Below are positions 32,201-48,133 of a DNA stretch of 64,000 nt, piece by piece (within the stretch, counting starts at the first letter, position 1; each line of letters begins with the position of its first letter). The DNA is from Glandiceps talaboti (Eukaryota; Hemichordata; Enteropneusta; Spengelidae): assembly GCF_964340395.1 (NCBI RefSeq), contig NC_135549.1:804501-868500 (forward strand), in the 5' to 3' direction. The notes under the pieces were generated by a model. It saw nothing but the letters and a program-made list of their open reading frames with translations, had not been told where the DNA came from and did no database searches. The position numbers and the translations under genes were made by a program.

Positions 32201-35200
32201 ACCCCTGATGGTGCTGAGATACTTGATAACAGTACATTGTAATACACCCCTGATGGTGCTGAGATACATGATAACAGTTCATTGTAGTACACCCCTGATG
32301 GTGCTGAGATACATGATAACAGTACATTGTAATACACCCCTGATGGTGCTGAGATACATGATAACAGTTCATTGTAATACACCCCTGATGGTGCTGAGAT
32401 ACTTGATAACAGTTCATTGTAGTACACCCCTGATGGTGCTGAGATACATGATAACAGTTCATTGTAGTACACCCCTGATGATGCTGAGACACGTGATAAC
32501 AGTTCATTGTAATACACCTCTGATGGTGCTGAGATACATGATAACAGTTCATTGTAGTACACCCCTGATGGTGCTGAGATACATGATAACAGTTCATTGT
32601 AGTACACCCCTGATGATGCTGAGACACGTGATAACAGTTCATTGTAATACACCCCTGATGGTGCTGAGATACATGATAACAGTCCATTGTAGTACACCCC
32701 TGATGGTGCTGAGATACATGATAACAGTACATTGTAATACACCCCTGATAGTGCTGAGATACTTGATAACAGTACATTGTAATACACCCCTGATGGTGCT
32801 GAGATACATGATAACAGTTCATTGTAGTACACCCTTGATGATGCTGAGATACATGATAACAGTTCATTGTAGTACACCCCTGATGATGCTGATCAGTCAT
32901 CAGTGAAAATTTGGGATTTGCTTGTAAGAATTGGATTGAATAGAAATTTTCATTTTATATCATAACAAAGAAGATAAAATGCACCTTATCTCTGCAAGCA
33001 AAGCTCTATGCACAGCTGAAAGATAGGTATATACCGTAGGATATATATATATATATTATTTCATAAAATGTAATTAACTATTTGATTGAAACAAAGTAAA
33101 TGTACAGAATTGGAAATTTAGCCATCAAGCTATATTCCACAAAAGAAATCTTTTCTTGCACTAAAGGAGAAATTCAAAAATTTGTAAAACTACAGAGATG
33201 GGAAAGTTGACAAAAATATTGGTTGAGGTAAACACCAATGAGAATTTGAAAATGAAGTAAATGCAGCATGATATTACCTTCATTGCTTTCTCTGCTATGA
33301 GTTTGGCATTACGTATCCTGTTAACATTTAGTCCTGCTAGTTTTGGCACTTTAGGTCTGCTAGGTGAGATAGCCACATCCGATAAAGTCTTGGACCGTGA
33401 TAGGTTAGTATCGCCAGTGCTTTCAAAGTCATCTGGAATTATAAAAGATCAAATGAGATGAGAACACAACAGTCAAAGTTATTTATTTCTACACTGCATA
33501 TAGAGTAAGTCGGCGTTTACAACAGAATGACATGTGGGCTTGTCAATACATTTTAGCCAAGAGAATTAATGAACTATGACTTAGCAACAACGTTTGTGTT
33601 GCAATTTTGTCTAGACAGATAACCAAATCTCTGGGACAAATTAATCTATGATTTACAGATTTTGTGAAATCATTCTAGAGTTTTAAGAATGTCGCTCTTG
33701 TCAACATACCAAATGGATAGTGGCTGCAGTGTCAGTCTGTCACCAGATATTCAAAAATATGAAACTCACATATAATGCGGTACATTATATGTTTAGTTTA
33801 GTATGAGATGTAACTGAAAATATTGGCTAAGGAAGAAATAGTATAAATAATACTAATAGATACAGGTATATCCAAACGTAGCAGAACATGAAAACCACCT
33901 AAAATAATTACTGACAAGTTTTTAATGTAGCATCATCTCAAAAATAAATGTCTAAATTTTGAAGATTACAAAGAAACAAGCATATAAGAAAATTTAAGAA
34001 ATGTCAGACTGTCATTAATTCTTCTTTCATTATCATTAAAGTTGACATTGTCAACAGTAAATTCAATTAGTTTGAGATAAACTGATGAGAATAGTACTGA
34101 TATATGTAGGACTGCCTATGTTAACAATGGCAATAAAAAACTAATGAGAATAGTACTGATATATGTAGGACTGCCTATGTTAACAATGGCAATAAAAAAC
34201 TGATGAGAATAGTACTGGTAGGACTGCCTATGTTAACAATGACAATAAAAAACTGATGAGGATAGTACTGATATACGTAGGACTGCCTATGTTAACAATG
34301 GCAATAAAAAACTAATGAGAATAGTGCTGATATATGTAGGACTGCCTATGTTAACAATGGCAATAAAAAACTGATGAGGATAGTACTGATATACGTAGGA
34401 CTGCCTATGTTAACAATGGCAATAAAAAACTAACGAGAATAGTACTGATATATGTAGGACTGCCTATGTTAACAATGACAATAAAAAACTGATGAGGATA
34501 GTACTGATATACGTAGGACTGCCTATGTTAACAATGGCAATAAAAAACTAACGAGAATAGTACTGATATACGTAGGACTGCCTATGTTAACAATGGCAAT
34601 AAAAAACTAACGAGAATAGTACTGATAGGACTGCCTATGTTAACAATGGCAATAAAAAACTAAGAGAATAGTACTGATAGGACTGCCTATGTTAACAATG
34701 GCAATAAAAAACTAACGAGAATAGTACTGATATACGTAGGACTGCCTATGTTAACAATGGCAATAAAAAACTAAGAGAATAGTACTGATAGGACTGCCTA
34801 TGTTAACAATGGCAATAAAAAACTAAGAGAATAGTACTGATAGGACTGCCTATGTTAACAATGGCAATACAAAACTAAGAGAATAGTACTGATAGGACTG
34901 CCTATGTTAACAATGGCAATAAAAAACTAAGAGAATAGTACTGATATATGTAGGACTGCCTATGTTAACAATGGCAATAAAAAACTAAGAGAATAGTACT
35001 GATAGGACTGCCTATGTTAACAATGGCAATAAAAAACTGATGAGAATAGTACTGATAGGACTGCCTATGTTAACAATAGCAATAAAAAACTAAGAGAATA
35101 GTACTGATAGGACTGCCTATGTTAACAATGGCAATAAAAAACTAATGAGAATAGTACTGATATACGTAGGACTGCCTATGTTAACAATGGCAATAAAAAA

Positions 35201-38157
35201 CTGATGAGAATAGTACTGATATACGTAGGACTGCCTATGTTAACAATAGCAATAAAAAACTAAGAGAATAGTACTGATAGGACTGCCTATGTTAACAATG
35301 GCAATAAAAAACTAATGAGAATAGTACTGATAGGACTGCCTATGTTAACAATGGCAATAAAAAACTAATGAGAATAGTACTGATAGGACTGCCTATGTTA
35401 ACAATGGCAATACAAAACTAAGAGGATAGCTATGATAGTCTTATTATAATATTGTCATTTTCTTACTTTTTTCCACATCAAAGGGTGGATTAGATGATCT
35501 AGTGTTTGGTGGTATTCTGGCTCTAACTAACTGAGTTCTGTTTCTTCTCAAAGAAAAATTCATGGTACCATTGGCTAGAGAGGAACCTGGAAGCAATGGA
35601 AGAATGTATTTTAAAAACTTGTATAGAAAATGTGATGACAATGGTCAAAAACACTCAAGTACATTATATCTTTGTATGTTGATCTTCTCATCTCACAGTT
35701 ACATGTAATAGTATACTTTTCAAAGTACGTGTGTAGAACAAACAAAGTAATAATTCAATGGAATGGAAACAATAAAATACATATGTAGGACAAACAAAGT
35801 TAAAGTTCAATGAAATGGAAACAGTAAAATACATATACACAACATATCAACATATAACAGAACCTGATAAAAGTTCATCACATTGACATTAACTGATCAC
35901 ATAAATACAAAACATTAAGATATTAACCACTTTCAGAAACTATTTTCTTGACAAAAGTTTCAATGACTGATTGACATAACAGTACAAAGTGGAACCATTG
36001 TATTAACACTTACCATCTTGCAACCTCTGTAAATGTACATTTGACTGTGTTTGGGGAGCTGCCGGTGGACGAGGTGATTTAGGAGGAAGGTTAGTAGATA
36101 ATGATGTACTTCTTGATATAACTGGTGGTAAGTTTTCACGATTACCATTTTCTAAATCTAATTTGGTTGGTGTGTCTGATGGAGTTGCCCAGGCTACTTG
36201 GGCATTGTCATTCTGTCAAGAAAAAAAACAAAGTTATATGAAATTAAAAAAGAATTGAAATCTGTGTTGAATTAGCAAACTAATTGGGAACCGTCACTTT
36301 GAGAAGACATAAACAAGGTTATACAAAATAAACACAGAATTGAGAATCCATCATGAGTTTGAAAACTAATTAGGTGAGAAGAAATAAACACAGAATTGAG
36401 AATCCATCATGAGTTTCAAAACTAATTAGGTGAGAAGAAATAAACAAAGGAGTATGATATTGAAATAAACTTTAGAACCACAATAAAATGACAACTCTTT
36501 TAAAAGTGGGTCAGTTACTTCTGTTCTGTATTATTTTGGTTTTGTACATGTTTTATGTTGAAGTGAACAAGTCTCTAATAAAGGAAGAGAGTCTCGATAT
36601 CCCAGAATGCAATATTTATGACTTTGACAAACAACTTTGAACACCTGTCAACTACCTTGATAAAGTTCATACAATAGTTGGACTAAATAACTCAACTCTA
36701 TAAATGTCACAACTGGTGATATAAAATGTAATATATTGGTACTCAATCTCTACACTTGACATACTTTGTGTCTTTGTAGGATATCTCAAGGCTTTAAGAA
36801 TCTTGAAAAGTTACATGAACAAATATACTGACAACATTTTCAACTAAAACAGACCTTCTGAAATACATTTTTAAAACAAGTTTGATTGATTTTGTCAACA
36901 AAACTCAGTGAAAGTAGTGACTACATTACTTGTGTTGCATTAAAACAGTGTGTTTATGATTTATATGGAGGAATTTTTACACACCAAGCATAAATCTGAC
37001 CACATTGTGTGAACTAGCTGTAGCCACAGTTGTATAATAACTTAAGCACTCAGTCTCTTGGATACAGACAAATGCAACAAAAATGTTGGCTCTACCTGCA
37101 AGGAAGCTTGTTGTTCAGTTCATTCATCATTGGTAGAAAAAATTACATGTATCACTATAGATTAGATTGGCATGGCATTAAAATACTAAATGCCTTGCAG
37201 GTCTTTTGACATGAGGTACAATGTACAAAGTTGTCATTGTATTGTATATTGTGGATAACCACTGCACATGGTCAAAGTTCAGAAATTCCTAGATTGAGAA
37301 AAGAATGCATGTGTTGGAGAAAGGACTGAACACCTGTGATGCCCTACATTCACAACTGATCTGAGTAGTATGTAGTAGATTGTATTTATGGGAAACATTG
37401 CTTACAGTCATCCTTGGAACAGGATACATACATAATGTAGTAACATATAACAAAAAACATGTATGTGTACATATACACATGAGTGTGTTTGTTTGTATCT
37501 TTGTTTCATATATGACATATGCCAAAAAATATGAAATACAGCTTTATATTGTATTGATTGGCTCCTATTTTCACAATATCTAGTATCTAATAAATCATTA
37601 TTATATGTTTGTCTAAGATCAAATATCTCATGAAATACTAAAATTGAATTATTAATGTAATTAATTTAATGTATCTTATATTACTGCTTGATTGTAATGA
37701 AATATTCAACATAACAGATAGATAGAAAATGACATGTACTTTTCCTAGGTAACTGATGAATATAATACTAGTATTGATTTTTGTAATGTTCATTTCTGTC
37801 ACATGTTGATCAGCTATGTTTTCAGTTTGCAATATTTTGACACTTTCACATTTTTTTGTCCTTTAACTTATCAAATTTGGATTGTGTATGCAATTTCCAT
37901 GATTTTGACCATTACAAAACATGCAGGGTGATTTTGACCCATGTACAATGTAGGGTAATTTTGACATTGTTGATGGGTTATTTCAAAATATCATTGTAAG
38001 TCACATTTTGTATAAATGACAGGAATATAATAATGTGCTTGCATAAAGTTTTGAAAAATTAGTACATTTTTCAATAATTTCCACTGATTTCAATTTGCAA
38101 AATATGACTTGCTTTGTACACAGACACAGACAGACACAAATACATGCTACCCCCCCA

Positions 38158-38226
<69 letters not shown>

Positions 38227-41200
38227 TACAAATTTTGTACATATTAAGCACAAAGTGATATCCAAAGTTCATAGCCTACTCAGAGTTGATAGCCAATAGC
38301 ATATCCAGAGTTCATAGCCAATAGCCTACCCAGAGTTCATAGCCGATAGCCTACAGTACTTACCTCTTTGGCACCATTCTTATTGTCTCTATACTTTGCT
38401 CTTGTTAACTGTACTGGAGTCAGTCTGCCACTTTTAAATGGCATCTTACTCTTCTCATACTGTAATATAAACCAACACAGATTAACATCATGCCAAACAG
38501 CAGTAGTTTAGGACACATACATGTACACTACTAAACATTGATCTAAACTACCAAACTGATAAGGTGGTAGTCTGCTAAACCAACAAAAACGAAAAAAATT
38601 ATCACTGACACAGTTATTAATTTAAACTTGGCTAAATCTAAGTGAAAAAAAAAACAATTTTGCATAAATAAAGTACATTAAATTTGTTACATCTTTCAAT
38701 ACTGTTCAAATTCTTCAAATTTCATTTTTATATTTATTGTTCAGGTCATTCATTCATAGTAACCCTCATCAAAAATTCATTGAATGAAAATCTGGAACTA
38801 AACATCTATTCACAAAGATAATCATTAGAAATGCTAATTTCCTGAAAAGAAAGTCTTCCTGGCTGATTACAATTCATGTTTCACATTTATAGGACACTTT
38901 TCAAACAAGTTTATCCACTATTAATTCCTATATATTGTTTCCTGAGTACCAGGTAATACACTAATACAGGGTAGATAAATCAAGTTTACTAGCTTTGTAT
39001 GGGTACCACCTGTTATGCTGCTGGTGTGAATGCTAAGTGGTTTAACCCACAGACACAGTCAAGAATTGTACAGTATTTTGAGGTTTAGCAAACATGTATT
39101 TTATTGCGTACATCTAATGTTTTCAAATTCAAATTGACCTAAATGTTTGTATCATGGTACAGTATATGACCTAGAGTCAAGTCATATGAGGATTTGGACT
39201 ATTGCCCCTCACTACATATCTAAATTCCCCATACTGACTCTAGGCTAGCTGGTACTGTATAGGCAGAAAGATTTGTTTGTCATAAAATAAACACTAGTAT
39301 TAGTAATGAGTGATTTAGAGAAGAAAAGTTGACCACATTTTCCTTCACAAAATTTGTAATGAATAACAAATTCAAAACATTTGAAGTTTACGAGACAAAA
39401 AAATCTCCCAAGGGACTCAGTGGCAGTCTAAAGTGTAGACAACAACAAATCATACAGGCTAGGACTAGTACTAGTACATGTACATGTCATTGTTTGCTCT
39501 GCACACATCATTACCTACAATTACAACTACAGCTGACACCCACACATTAGCCATCACAACATAAAATCCATGATTTAACTACATGTAAACATGTATGTTT
39601 TCAGTGTTGTATATATTACACAATACAGTTATGTGTCAACAAAACTCAGTTGACCACATACATTCGAAAATTAGTTGTCAGCCAGTTGTTAAACACACTG
39701 AATTAATAGTTATTAGATTCTGCGATATTTGACACTACCTGAAATCTAATTAAATTAATGGACGCATGAGAAACACTATTACTCCATACAATTTTTCAAT
39801 CATACTATCGGTGACAAGGAAATTTGAATATGTGTGGCCGGTACCTGGTAATAACATACAGGAACTGAGTTTTTACTGTAATGTCAACACTGATATATTA
39901 ATATTGGTAACAGAGTAGATAACCCCAACCATTTCATTAAACTAATTGATTTGTAAACACAAAACATCACCATGACAACCATGTTGTGGATCATAACATT
40001 CAGTTTGTTACAAATGAGACTCTGAAAAATTCAGTTTGAAAACATGTAAATTACAATTTACTTAAAGTTTGCAATAAAATGAAAATCGTAAACTTCATTT
40101 AAAGTGAAATTAACAGTTTGTACTAGTCATTTTGAAATGATGAAATTCAATATTTGATCAAAAATTAAAAATTGAAATCTACCTGCTGCTATTGTGATCA
40201 ATATAAAAACCCAGTGTATGGTTTGCACACAATTTCAAGATTTGAAGTTTTTTTTTTTGAGATCCTAGAATATTCATTTCTTTTTAACAGGAATGTCCAA
40301 TTCATTTTTCAAAATATGTTTAATTTTTATCACTTGTTTTGAAATTACGACATTTCCTCCCATCAGGTAAAAATGAAAAATAAAAATAAAGAATACATGT
40401 AGATGTTTGAAGAAAGTGACACATACATGTACACATACACAAAATAATGTACATTGCAGAGAGGACTTGACACATTGTACAGACACTGTTATTGCATATA
40501 AAGTATCATTTTCTTACACCGCTACACTTTAGGATCATAACATAAACTGTTTATATCTTACTATCGTACTTCATTGTAGTTTTTCCTTGTATTTATAACT
40601 ACATGGATAAAAGTATGAATTTAGACTTTAATCATGTTTTTAAAAAAATCTCACCATATGTCTATGCATTTTTTTTTGCAAAGTTTTCTACTTTTTGGAC
40701 AGATATTTTAGTAAAACTTAAAAAGAAAAACTGACTTCAAAGAAAATATGAAAACATGAAAAAAAATGTAATGAAGGAAAACTGTGACTATAATCGATAT
40801 AGATTTAAAAAGAAAAACCGACTTCAAAGAAAATATGAAAACATGAAAAAAAATGTAATGAAGGAAAACTGACTATAATCGATATAGATTCAGTACTCTT
40901 TATCTTGTAAATATTTGTATACTAGTACATTAACATTTCAATCTGAGAAAACAGTAACTTTACAGTATTTTCTGTACTTCATTATACATAACTTCTTTGT
41001 GTTCATAAATGTTTAAATACACGGTATACACCTGGGGTACAATTCTATAGACTGGACTTTGTGAGCTTACTAAATCTTATATATGTATATAAATGAAATC
41101 ATTTATATGTTGCAATATACATGTCGGTAAGCCAATCAATGGTACGTGTTATCATATATGCTGTAATGTTAGTACAAACAATGTCATAAAACCAGTGCTA

Positions 41201-44200
41201 CAAATTACAATTCCTGTATTTGTAATGACAAGAATCAAAGATATATGGTATGATAATACATTAAATACAACTTAAAATCAGTCAAATACCCCTGATAATC
41301 GTATCAGTATTATAAAATATCAGTTAGATCACTTTTACAAGCTGTATAATCCATCTCACCTTCAATATCCTGTGTTTTGGCATTTTGTGTTAGTTATCCA
41401 GGAAATCTTCTATGTAAATCAGATCCATTACAATTCTAATCTACGGTGATCAATGTGTCATCTTTTAGTATCAAACTCATAGCATTTTCACCAATAACTA
41501 TAAAGTCCCGAGTCCAGCACACAGTAAACACTACAACATTGGTACAACAAAACACACTGCATGAAAAATAACAAGTCCTTCAGCTGCCTGAAGCCAAGCT
41601 TCTCATATATTATCATATTGGCATAGCAACCAGTAATGCGTTCTTAATGTAATGTATTTAGGCAATGAGAAATGAGTGCGCTAAATCGATTATGAATTAA
41701 ATTTATCCTTTGAGTAACTACTACCGATTGATTTTATGTTGTTTTCTTTTCAATTCCTGAAATGCCACATATGTACAAAGTAACCAATGGTCAGATAAAT
41801 ACTGGTGAACTTTAAACAAGCCAACAAGTGACACACAAAAGAACTAGAATCATGTGAGAATGATAGCCTATAAAGCCAGATAAATACTACAATATCATAA
41901 CCAGCATGACAATTGACATATACAATTTGTCACGATTACATGTTAGGGGAGTTAAATGTTCCTACCCTCCTACCCTAGCCTAGCAAGCCAGGTCACAAAA
42001 TCGAAGACTTGCATATCCATGTCAGCGTTTGACTGTCTGTGGTTACTAGTACACAATGCATACACACATACACTGCTTCTCAGGTAACTTGCCAGACTTG
42101 ACACGTACTACAGACGCCACTCCCCTACACAACAAAAAATCCACTGCACCACTGAGCAAAGGTCACAGTATTCACATACCATTATCACTCAAACTATAGT
42201 TTGGGTTGAAAACAATATGTGTAACGCCATGATGGATGAGTGTATACATATTTACTGGAAGATGAGGAAATTACCCTTTACATTGATGATATCATTGGAA
42301 TTATCATAATTAGTTCCACATGATTAGTGTTGAATATTCGTCCAATAAGTGTACAGTGTCTATTGATGTTTAGTCGACAGGCAAACAACTATGGCTGTAT
42401 AGTGTTACTGACAGATACTTTTGTTACAGCTAAATGAATAATTCAATCATGTTGCTATGTCTCATCAAGAGATTCAGACTCATCACGGACATTTAGCAAC
42501 TTACTTTTTCTTGAACTTTATCAGGTTTTTTTGTATTCAAATAATAAATATTAATAACTTTATTACACAACTGTGTCGTCAGTGAATACAGTATAATAAA
42601 CAACAACAAATAGCAACCACACTTAAATTACAACCTGTCTATTGGACTTACAACAATTTTACTATCGCAACTTTTATTTCCTGAAGTTGCTAACACAAAA
42701 GTAAGTAAGAAGTATTTTCACTAGGACTGTTATGTAGGTGAGGAAGGGAAGGGTGTGGAGAGGGAGGGGATTATTTTAGTATCTATGTTGAATTCAGGAT
42801 TAAGATTAGGAGGAGAAAAACATAGGCCTGGCAGAATTATAGAAAACTTTGATCCACAACAGAAGAATCATCCTATGTAATCCTTATGGCATCATTAGTA
42901 ATAAGACACTATATGCAAAAACCTGGGATTGAATCATGGGCCTTTTTATTTCCTATACATCACTGAGCGATAAACTGCGTGATCACTACCATCATAACTT
43001 ATATTTGATAGGTCTATTTCTGGTCTATTTATATACGCAAGTTAAGTACAATACGTACAAAATACAATGACCTCAATACCATGGGTAAAAACAAATTACA
43101 CTGTACACAACATCATGGTATTCTTGTTTCATATTGTTTTACTGTAGCACTAGTAAATCTAAAGTGAACGACCGCTCCCATTATAAATTCCAATGAGTTT
43201 TGTTACTAATGTCAGGTCTATTTCTGGTCTATTTGTGTACACAAGTACAATATACAGCAACGACCTTACCATGGGTACATATAAAATTACAATTCAGACC
43301 CTGGACAAACAAATACCACACAGTTAAATCCACCACAGATTTTATAAAACAAATGTATGAGCTCAAATAGATGGCATTCCATCTCAGAGTCTCACAATGC
43401 CACTGTCTAATTCACATTGACCATTATGTTGTCCCTGAAAACCAAAACCTAAACAGCAGTTACATGGTTACTGTCAAACAATTGATAAAGAAGACACCAT
43501 TGTTGACAAAATCTGACAACTTTGACCCCAGCGACCTCTGCTTTAATCCCCATAGTAACTACACAGGGGCACTATGACAATTATGATCACTTTTTCAGTA
43601 GGTGGGTGGTAGCTTTTAAATAATTCACATTGTAAGTACATTCTAATGGCTACACTGCAGGAGGCCAGCAGACTCTGTATTCAATTGTCTAGTAGTTTCT
43701 GTGATGTGGAGGGTCTATGCTGTGATCTACCTTTCATCCCAATTATGGATTGTTTTTGTTTAACCAAGGTAAAAGTTACTGTAAAATTCAATAGGCACAC
43801 TTTTAATGAAGACATTTACTACCTGTGTGTATTGGACTCATAAATCTCTTGTCCTTTTACTTCCTTTGAAGGGTGGTAGTGCTATAGTGTAGTGTCATTA
43901 AAAATTTACATACTAAAAATTTCTCATGAATATTCATGTTTCCCTAAGTAACCCACTTGACAAAGACTATTGTGTTGTGTTTTCTATACACTATTTTCTC
44001 TAACCAGTGTTTTAACATAGACCATTGGTGGAGGGTCTATGGTTCTACATAAATTTTTAACACCGTCTTTTAGCTAGTTTCCAGATTCTGCAATAAGCAA
44101 GTGTAGGTAAAACACTTACAATAACAACACCACTAAATGTAACTGTTAAAGTGTTAATATTCCAGCTTATTTATGTTACAAGATAGTACTAATTATCAGA

Positions 44201-47200
44201 TATCAAAACACTACAGGAAATCCTTGCTACATGTAGGTATGGAATTTCAAAGATCTAATCTTACATTTGTACATTTGTACTACATTTTCCCTGTCACTGT
44301 GTATTTAATCTCAGCTATATTATTAACTATATTAATAGTAATTCTAACAACAGACTTGACTAGTGACTAGCAACTTGTTATTTTCTGTCTCTCTTTACCA
44401 TACCTTTCAACTACTGTGTTATCTTGACAAACATAAATATTGAATAAGCTATTAGTAATAGTAGTATAAATATTGTGATCATAGTGCTATAAAGTGTTAT
44501 CCCTGGCACAGACCTATGTTACTTACAGCACATTACATGAAAACATAATTTTATGTATTGTAACTGCATATTTCTGTACCCCTATGAAAACAGTGTCAGT
44601 TTCCTGGTGAAAAATTTGCAAGATACATTTACCTGTGACATCTACTTTTATTTATCTGGTAAAGATAGGAAGGCAATGACAAAGTTTATGTTGGGTGATT
44701 GGAAAATGTAGGGAAATAACATAATAACAATAGTGCAACAAAATCTCATCTACCTAATTATATGAGTAAACAACATTCATTTGATTTGGTATGTGGTGAT
44801 CTGTATGAAAAAGTTTATTATATTCAATGGCATACCTATCTCTATGGTTACTGGGCCAAGTTTTAATATGTGATAAAGCTAACAATCACATGAATCTTAT
44901 CAACAGTTTACACAGACTTTATTCTAGATAGCCACTCTAACACAGACTTTATTCTAGATAGCAACTCTAACACAGACTTTATTCTAGATAGCAACTCTAA
45001 CACAGGCTGTATTCTAGCAACTCTAAAATAGACTGTATTCTAGATAGCAACTCTAACACAGACTTTATTCTAGATAGCAACTCTAACAAAGACTGTATTC
45101 TAGCAACTCTAACACAGACTTTATTCTAGATAGCAACTCTAACACAGGCTGTATTCTAGCAACTCTAAAATAGACTGTATTCTAGATAGCAACTCTAACA
45201 CAGACTTTATTCTAGATAGCAACTCTAACACAGCCTGTATTCTAGCAACTCTAAAATAGACTGTATTCTAGATAGCAACTCTAACACAGACTTTATTCTA
45301 GATAGCAACTCTAACACAGACTTTATTCTAGATAGCAACTCTAACATAGACTTTATTCTAGATAGCAACTCTAACACAGACTTTATTCTAGATAGCAACT
45401 CTAACATAGACTGTATTCTAGATAGCAACTCTAACACAGACTTTATTCTAGATAGCAACTCTAACACAGACTTTATTCTAGATAGCAACTCTAACACAGA
45501 CTTTATTCTAGATAGCAACTCTAACACAGCCTGTATTCTAGCAACTCTAAAATAGACTTTATTCTAGATAGCAACTCTAACACAGACTGTATTCTAGCAA
45601 CTCTAACACAGACTGTATTCTAGCAACTCTAACACAGACTGTATTCTATTTCTAGATAGCAACCCTAACACAGACTGTACGTATTCTAGCAACTCTAACA
45701 CAGACTTTATTCTAGATAGCAACTCAGATTACTCTAACACAGACTGTATTCTAGCAACTCTAACACAGACTGTATTCTATTTCTAGATAGCAACCCTAAC
45801 ACAGACTGTACGTATTCTAGCAACTCTAACACAGACTGTATTCTAGATAGCAACTCTAAAATAGACTGTATTCTAGATAGCAACTCTAAAACAGACTGTA
45901 TTCTAGATAGCAACTCTAAAACAGACTGTATTCTAGATAGCAACTCTAAAACAGACTGTATTCTAGATAGCAACTCTAACACAGACTGTATTCTAGATAG
46001 CAACTCTACTACAGACTGTATTCTAGATAGCGACAATGTATTATGTATAGACAGCAACTCTAGGCATAATGTTATTAAGCTCCTTGTGACTTCATTTTGC
46101 TGGGGTTAAAAAATGAGTAATTTCTGCTTATATTATTATTACATGTATATATATGAGTATCAGGTTCAATGCTCTTCAGTCTTGCCAAGTTTTTTAGTGG
46201 TGAAAGCAGTACAGTTGTATATTAAATGTAAATACATGTTCTAAATATAGATATAATGTTGTCACACTATAGTAGATGACATCTAGGTAAGTAACTGATT
46301 CACTCAGATTGGAATGTCAATTCATTGTCAAAGAAAGAAAGTGTTTGTACATACCTTCTACCTAGGTACAACAGTATAAATACAGTATCTATATAGGGGT
46401 TGGGGGTAAAACAAATCTTCAAACCCACAAACATCAATACAAAAGTTGCATGTATGTATGAGGTAGTAGTTTGTGTGCGATACAGGTTGACTGATAATCT
46501 GCCACAGTAGGTTTCTATATACCTTATATAGGGTACAATACATGTAGACATGATAACTAGTTTATCTTGTCTTCATTAGTCAGTAAAGTATGCTTTATTC
46601 ATAGACCCTACACAAAAGCAGGGTCTATGCTTTCTTCAAGTATGTTTAGTATGATGTGAAACCTGCCTGGCTATTCGTATATACATGTACTGACTGAAAA
46701 GCTTGACTGGTTTCTTACTGCTTATTTCAAGTACTTCTTTTTGTCACAGGGCAGATGTATTTTGTCAACCAAAAACTCTCATAAACCTACTGTTATGTTA
46801 AGTCATTTTCTATGTCACTCCTGTTCACAACCCTTGTCAGAAAGCAACCCTACAAATTTCATTTCATTAGTTATTCACTTTTGGTGTTCTGCAGATATCA
46901 AATATCTAACTTTAAATTTCAACTATATTTAAATATTTTGATTTCAACGAGTATACTTTGGTATCATTTCTGGACAAAAGATGGATACAAGTCTGATTTT
47001 ATGTACAAAGTATTACTGGAATTTAACATTGCTATACTCAAAATAGACATTAGGTGCACACATGTGTGCGTGTTTGTGTTATTATTACATATTTTCTGCA
47101 TACTACATTTTGTATGTTGTATGAGTCTCAGAGATACATGTATTTCAGACCATGTCATGCAAAAAAACTGTGTATACTTCAATATACAGTCCAAAATAAC

Positions 47201-48077
47201 ATTCCTGTCCTGGGAGTAGTTTATTAGAGCATTCACACAGTCTTACACAGCATACTGTGTACTAAACATTGGATTTCATATTTTCTGTGTACATGTATAG
47301 AGTAATTGCATACATTGCATTTCTACATTTATATATTTTTACCTCTTTGAAAAGTATTAATATAACATTTTTTTTCTCCGAGTATAATTTAGGTGGTATA
47401 TTTATACATTGTATGATGCAGTATACATGTTGTATAGAAACACTGAATTCCAAATCATAATTTATGAGAATAAGCAAAGTGTTATACATGTATATAGGAT
47501 CCTGGAATATCATTAAAACTCCACAATCTTATGTGAAATTAAAAGCTGAATGTCCCTACATCTTCAATAATTATGACATTATGTATGGAAATAGGTAGAC
47601 AAATACATGTACATGTAGGTATTGAGACCAAATATGATGTACATGTAATGTAATGACACACCAACAAAGAATAAGGTTGGTTTTCATTATAGCGTTTTTC
47701 CACTCTGTGCTCAAAGCACTTTACAATTATTACACCTGGCACATTAGCCATTTGTACTTTCTCAACTCCCTGGGGAACATACAATCCATTGCAGCCACTA
47801 TAAGCACATACATGTAAGATTAAAGCATTCACAGTGCAACCTCTATCCTACCAGGTCCCCAATTATACAGCTGGGTTGACTGAGGCACAAACATGGTTCA
47901 AATCTTGCCTATGGACTGTAGCCATTCAGAAACAAATGGCAGAGACGGGCTTGAACCTGTAACCTGTAGATTCAAAGTCAGCCACTCTAATCATTCGACC
48001 ATCATGGCTCCACTTGTTCATTTTACTTTTCTGGACAAATCTCAAACAAGATGTTCTCATTCAAGTGAGTGCATGAT

Positions 48078-48133
<56 letters not shown>

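Noticed and set aside
31347-32906. ORFs of more than 400 codons on both strands
   Set aside because: They exist only because a stop-free 45-bp tandem unit is divisible by three; the products are near-identical repeats in an intron of TTLL3.
31352-35424. CRISPR-like regular repeats
   Set aside because: Units are directly adjacent without unique spacers and lie in introns of a eukaryotic gene; they are minisatellites.
42895-42975. Definite second SINE
   Set aside because: Only a B-box-like GATTCAATCCC and a vague head are visible; too degenerate to call.
45225-46057. Leu/Ser/Arg-Ile repeat ORFs on the minus strand
   Set aside because: 30-bp tandem repeat in all copies; intronic and without splice or start context.
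47935-48011. Functional tRNA gene
   Set aside because: A- and B-boxes are present, but the stems do not pair as a cloverleaf and a SINE body follows.
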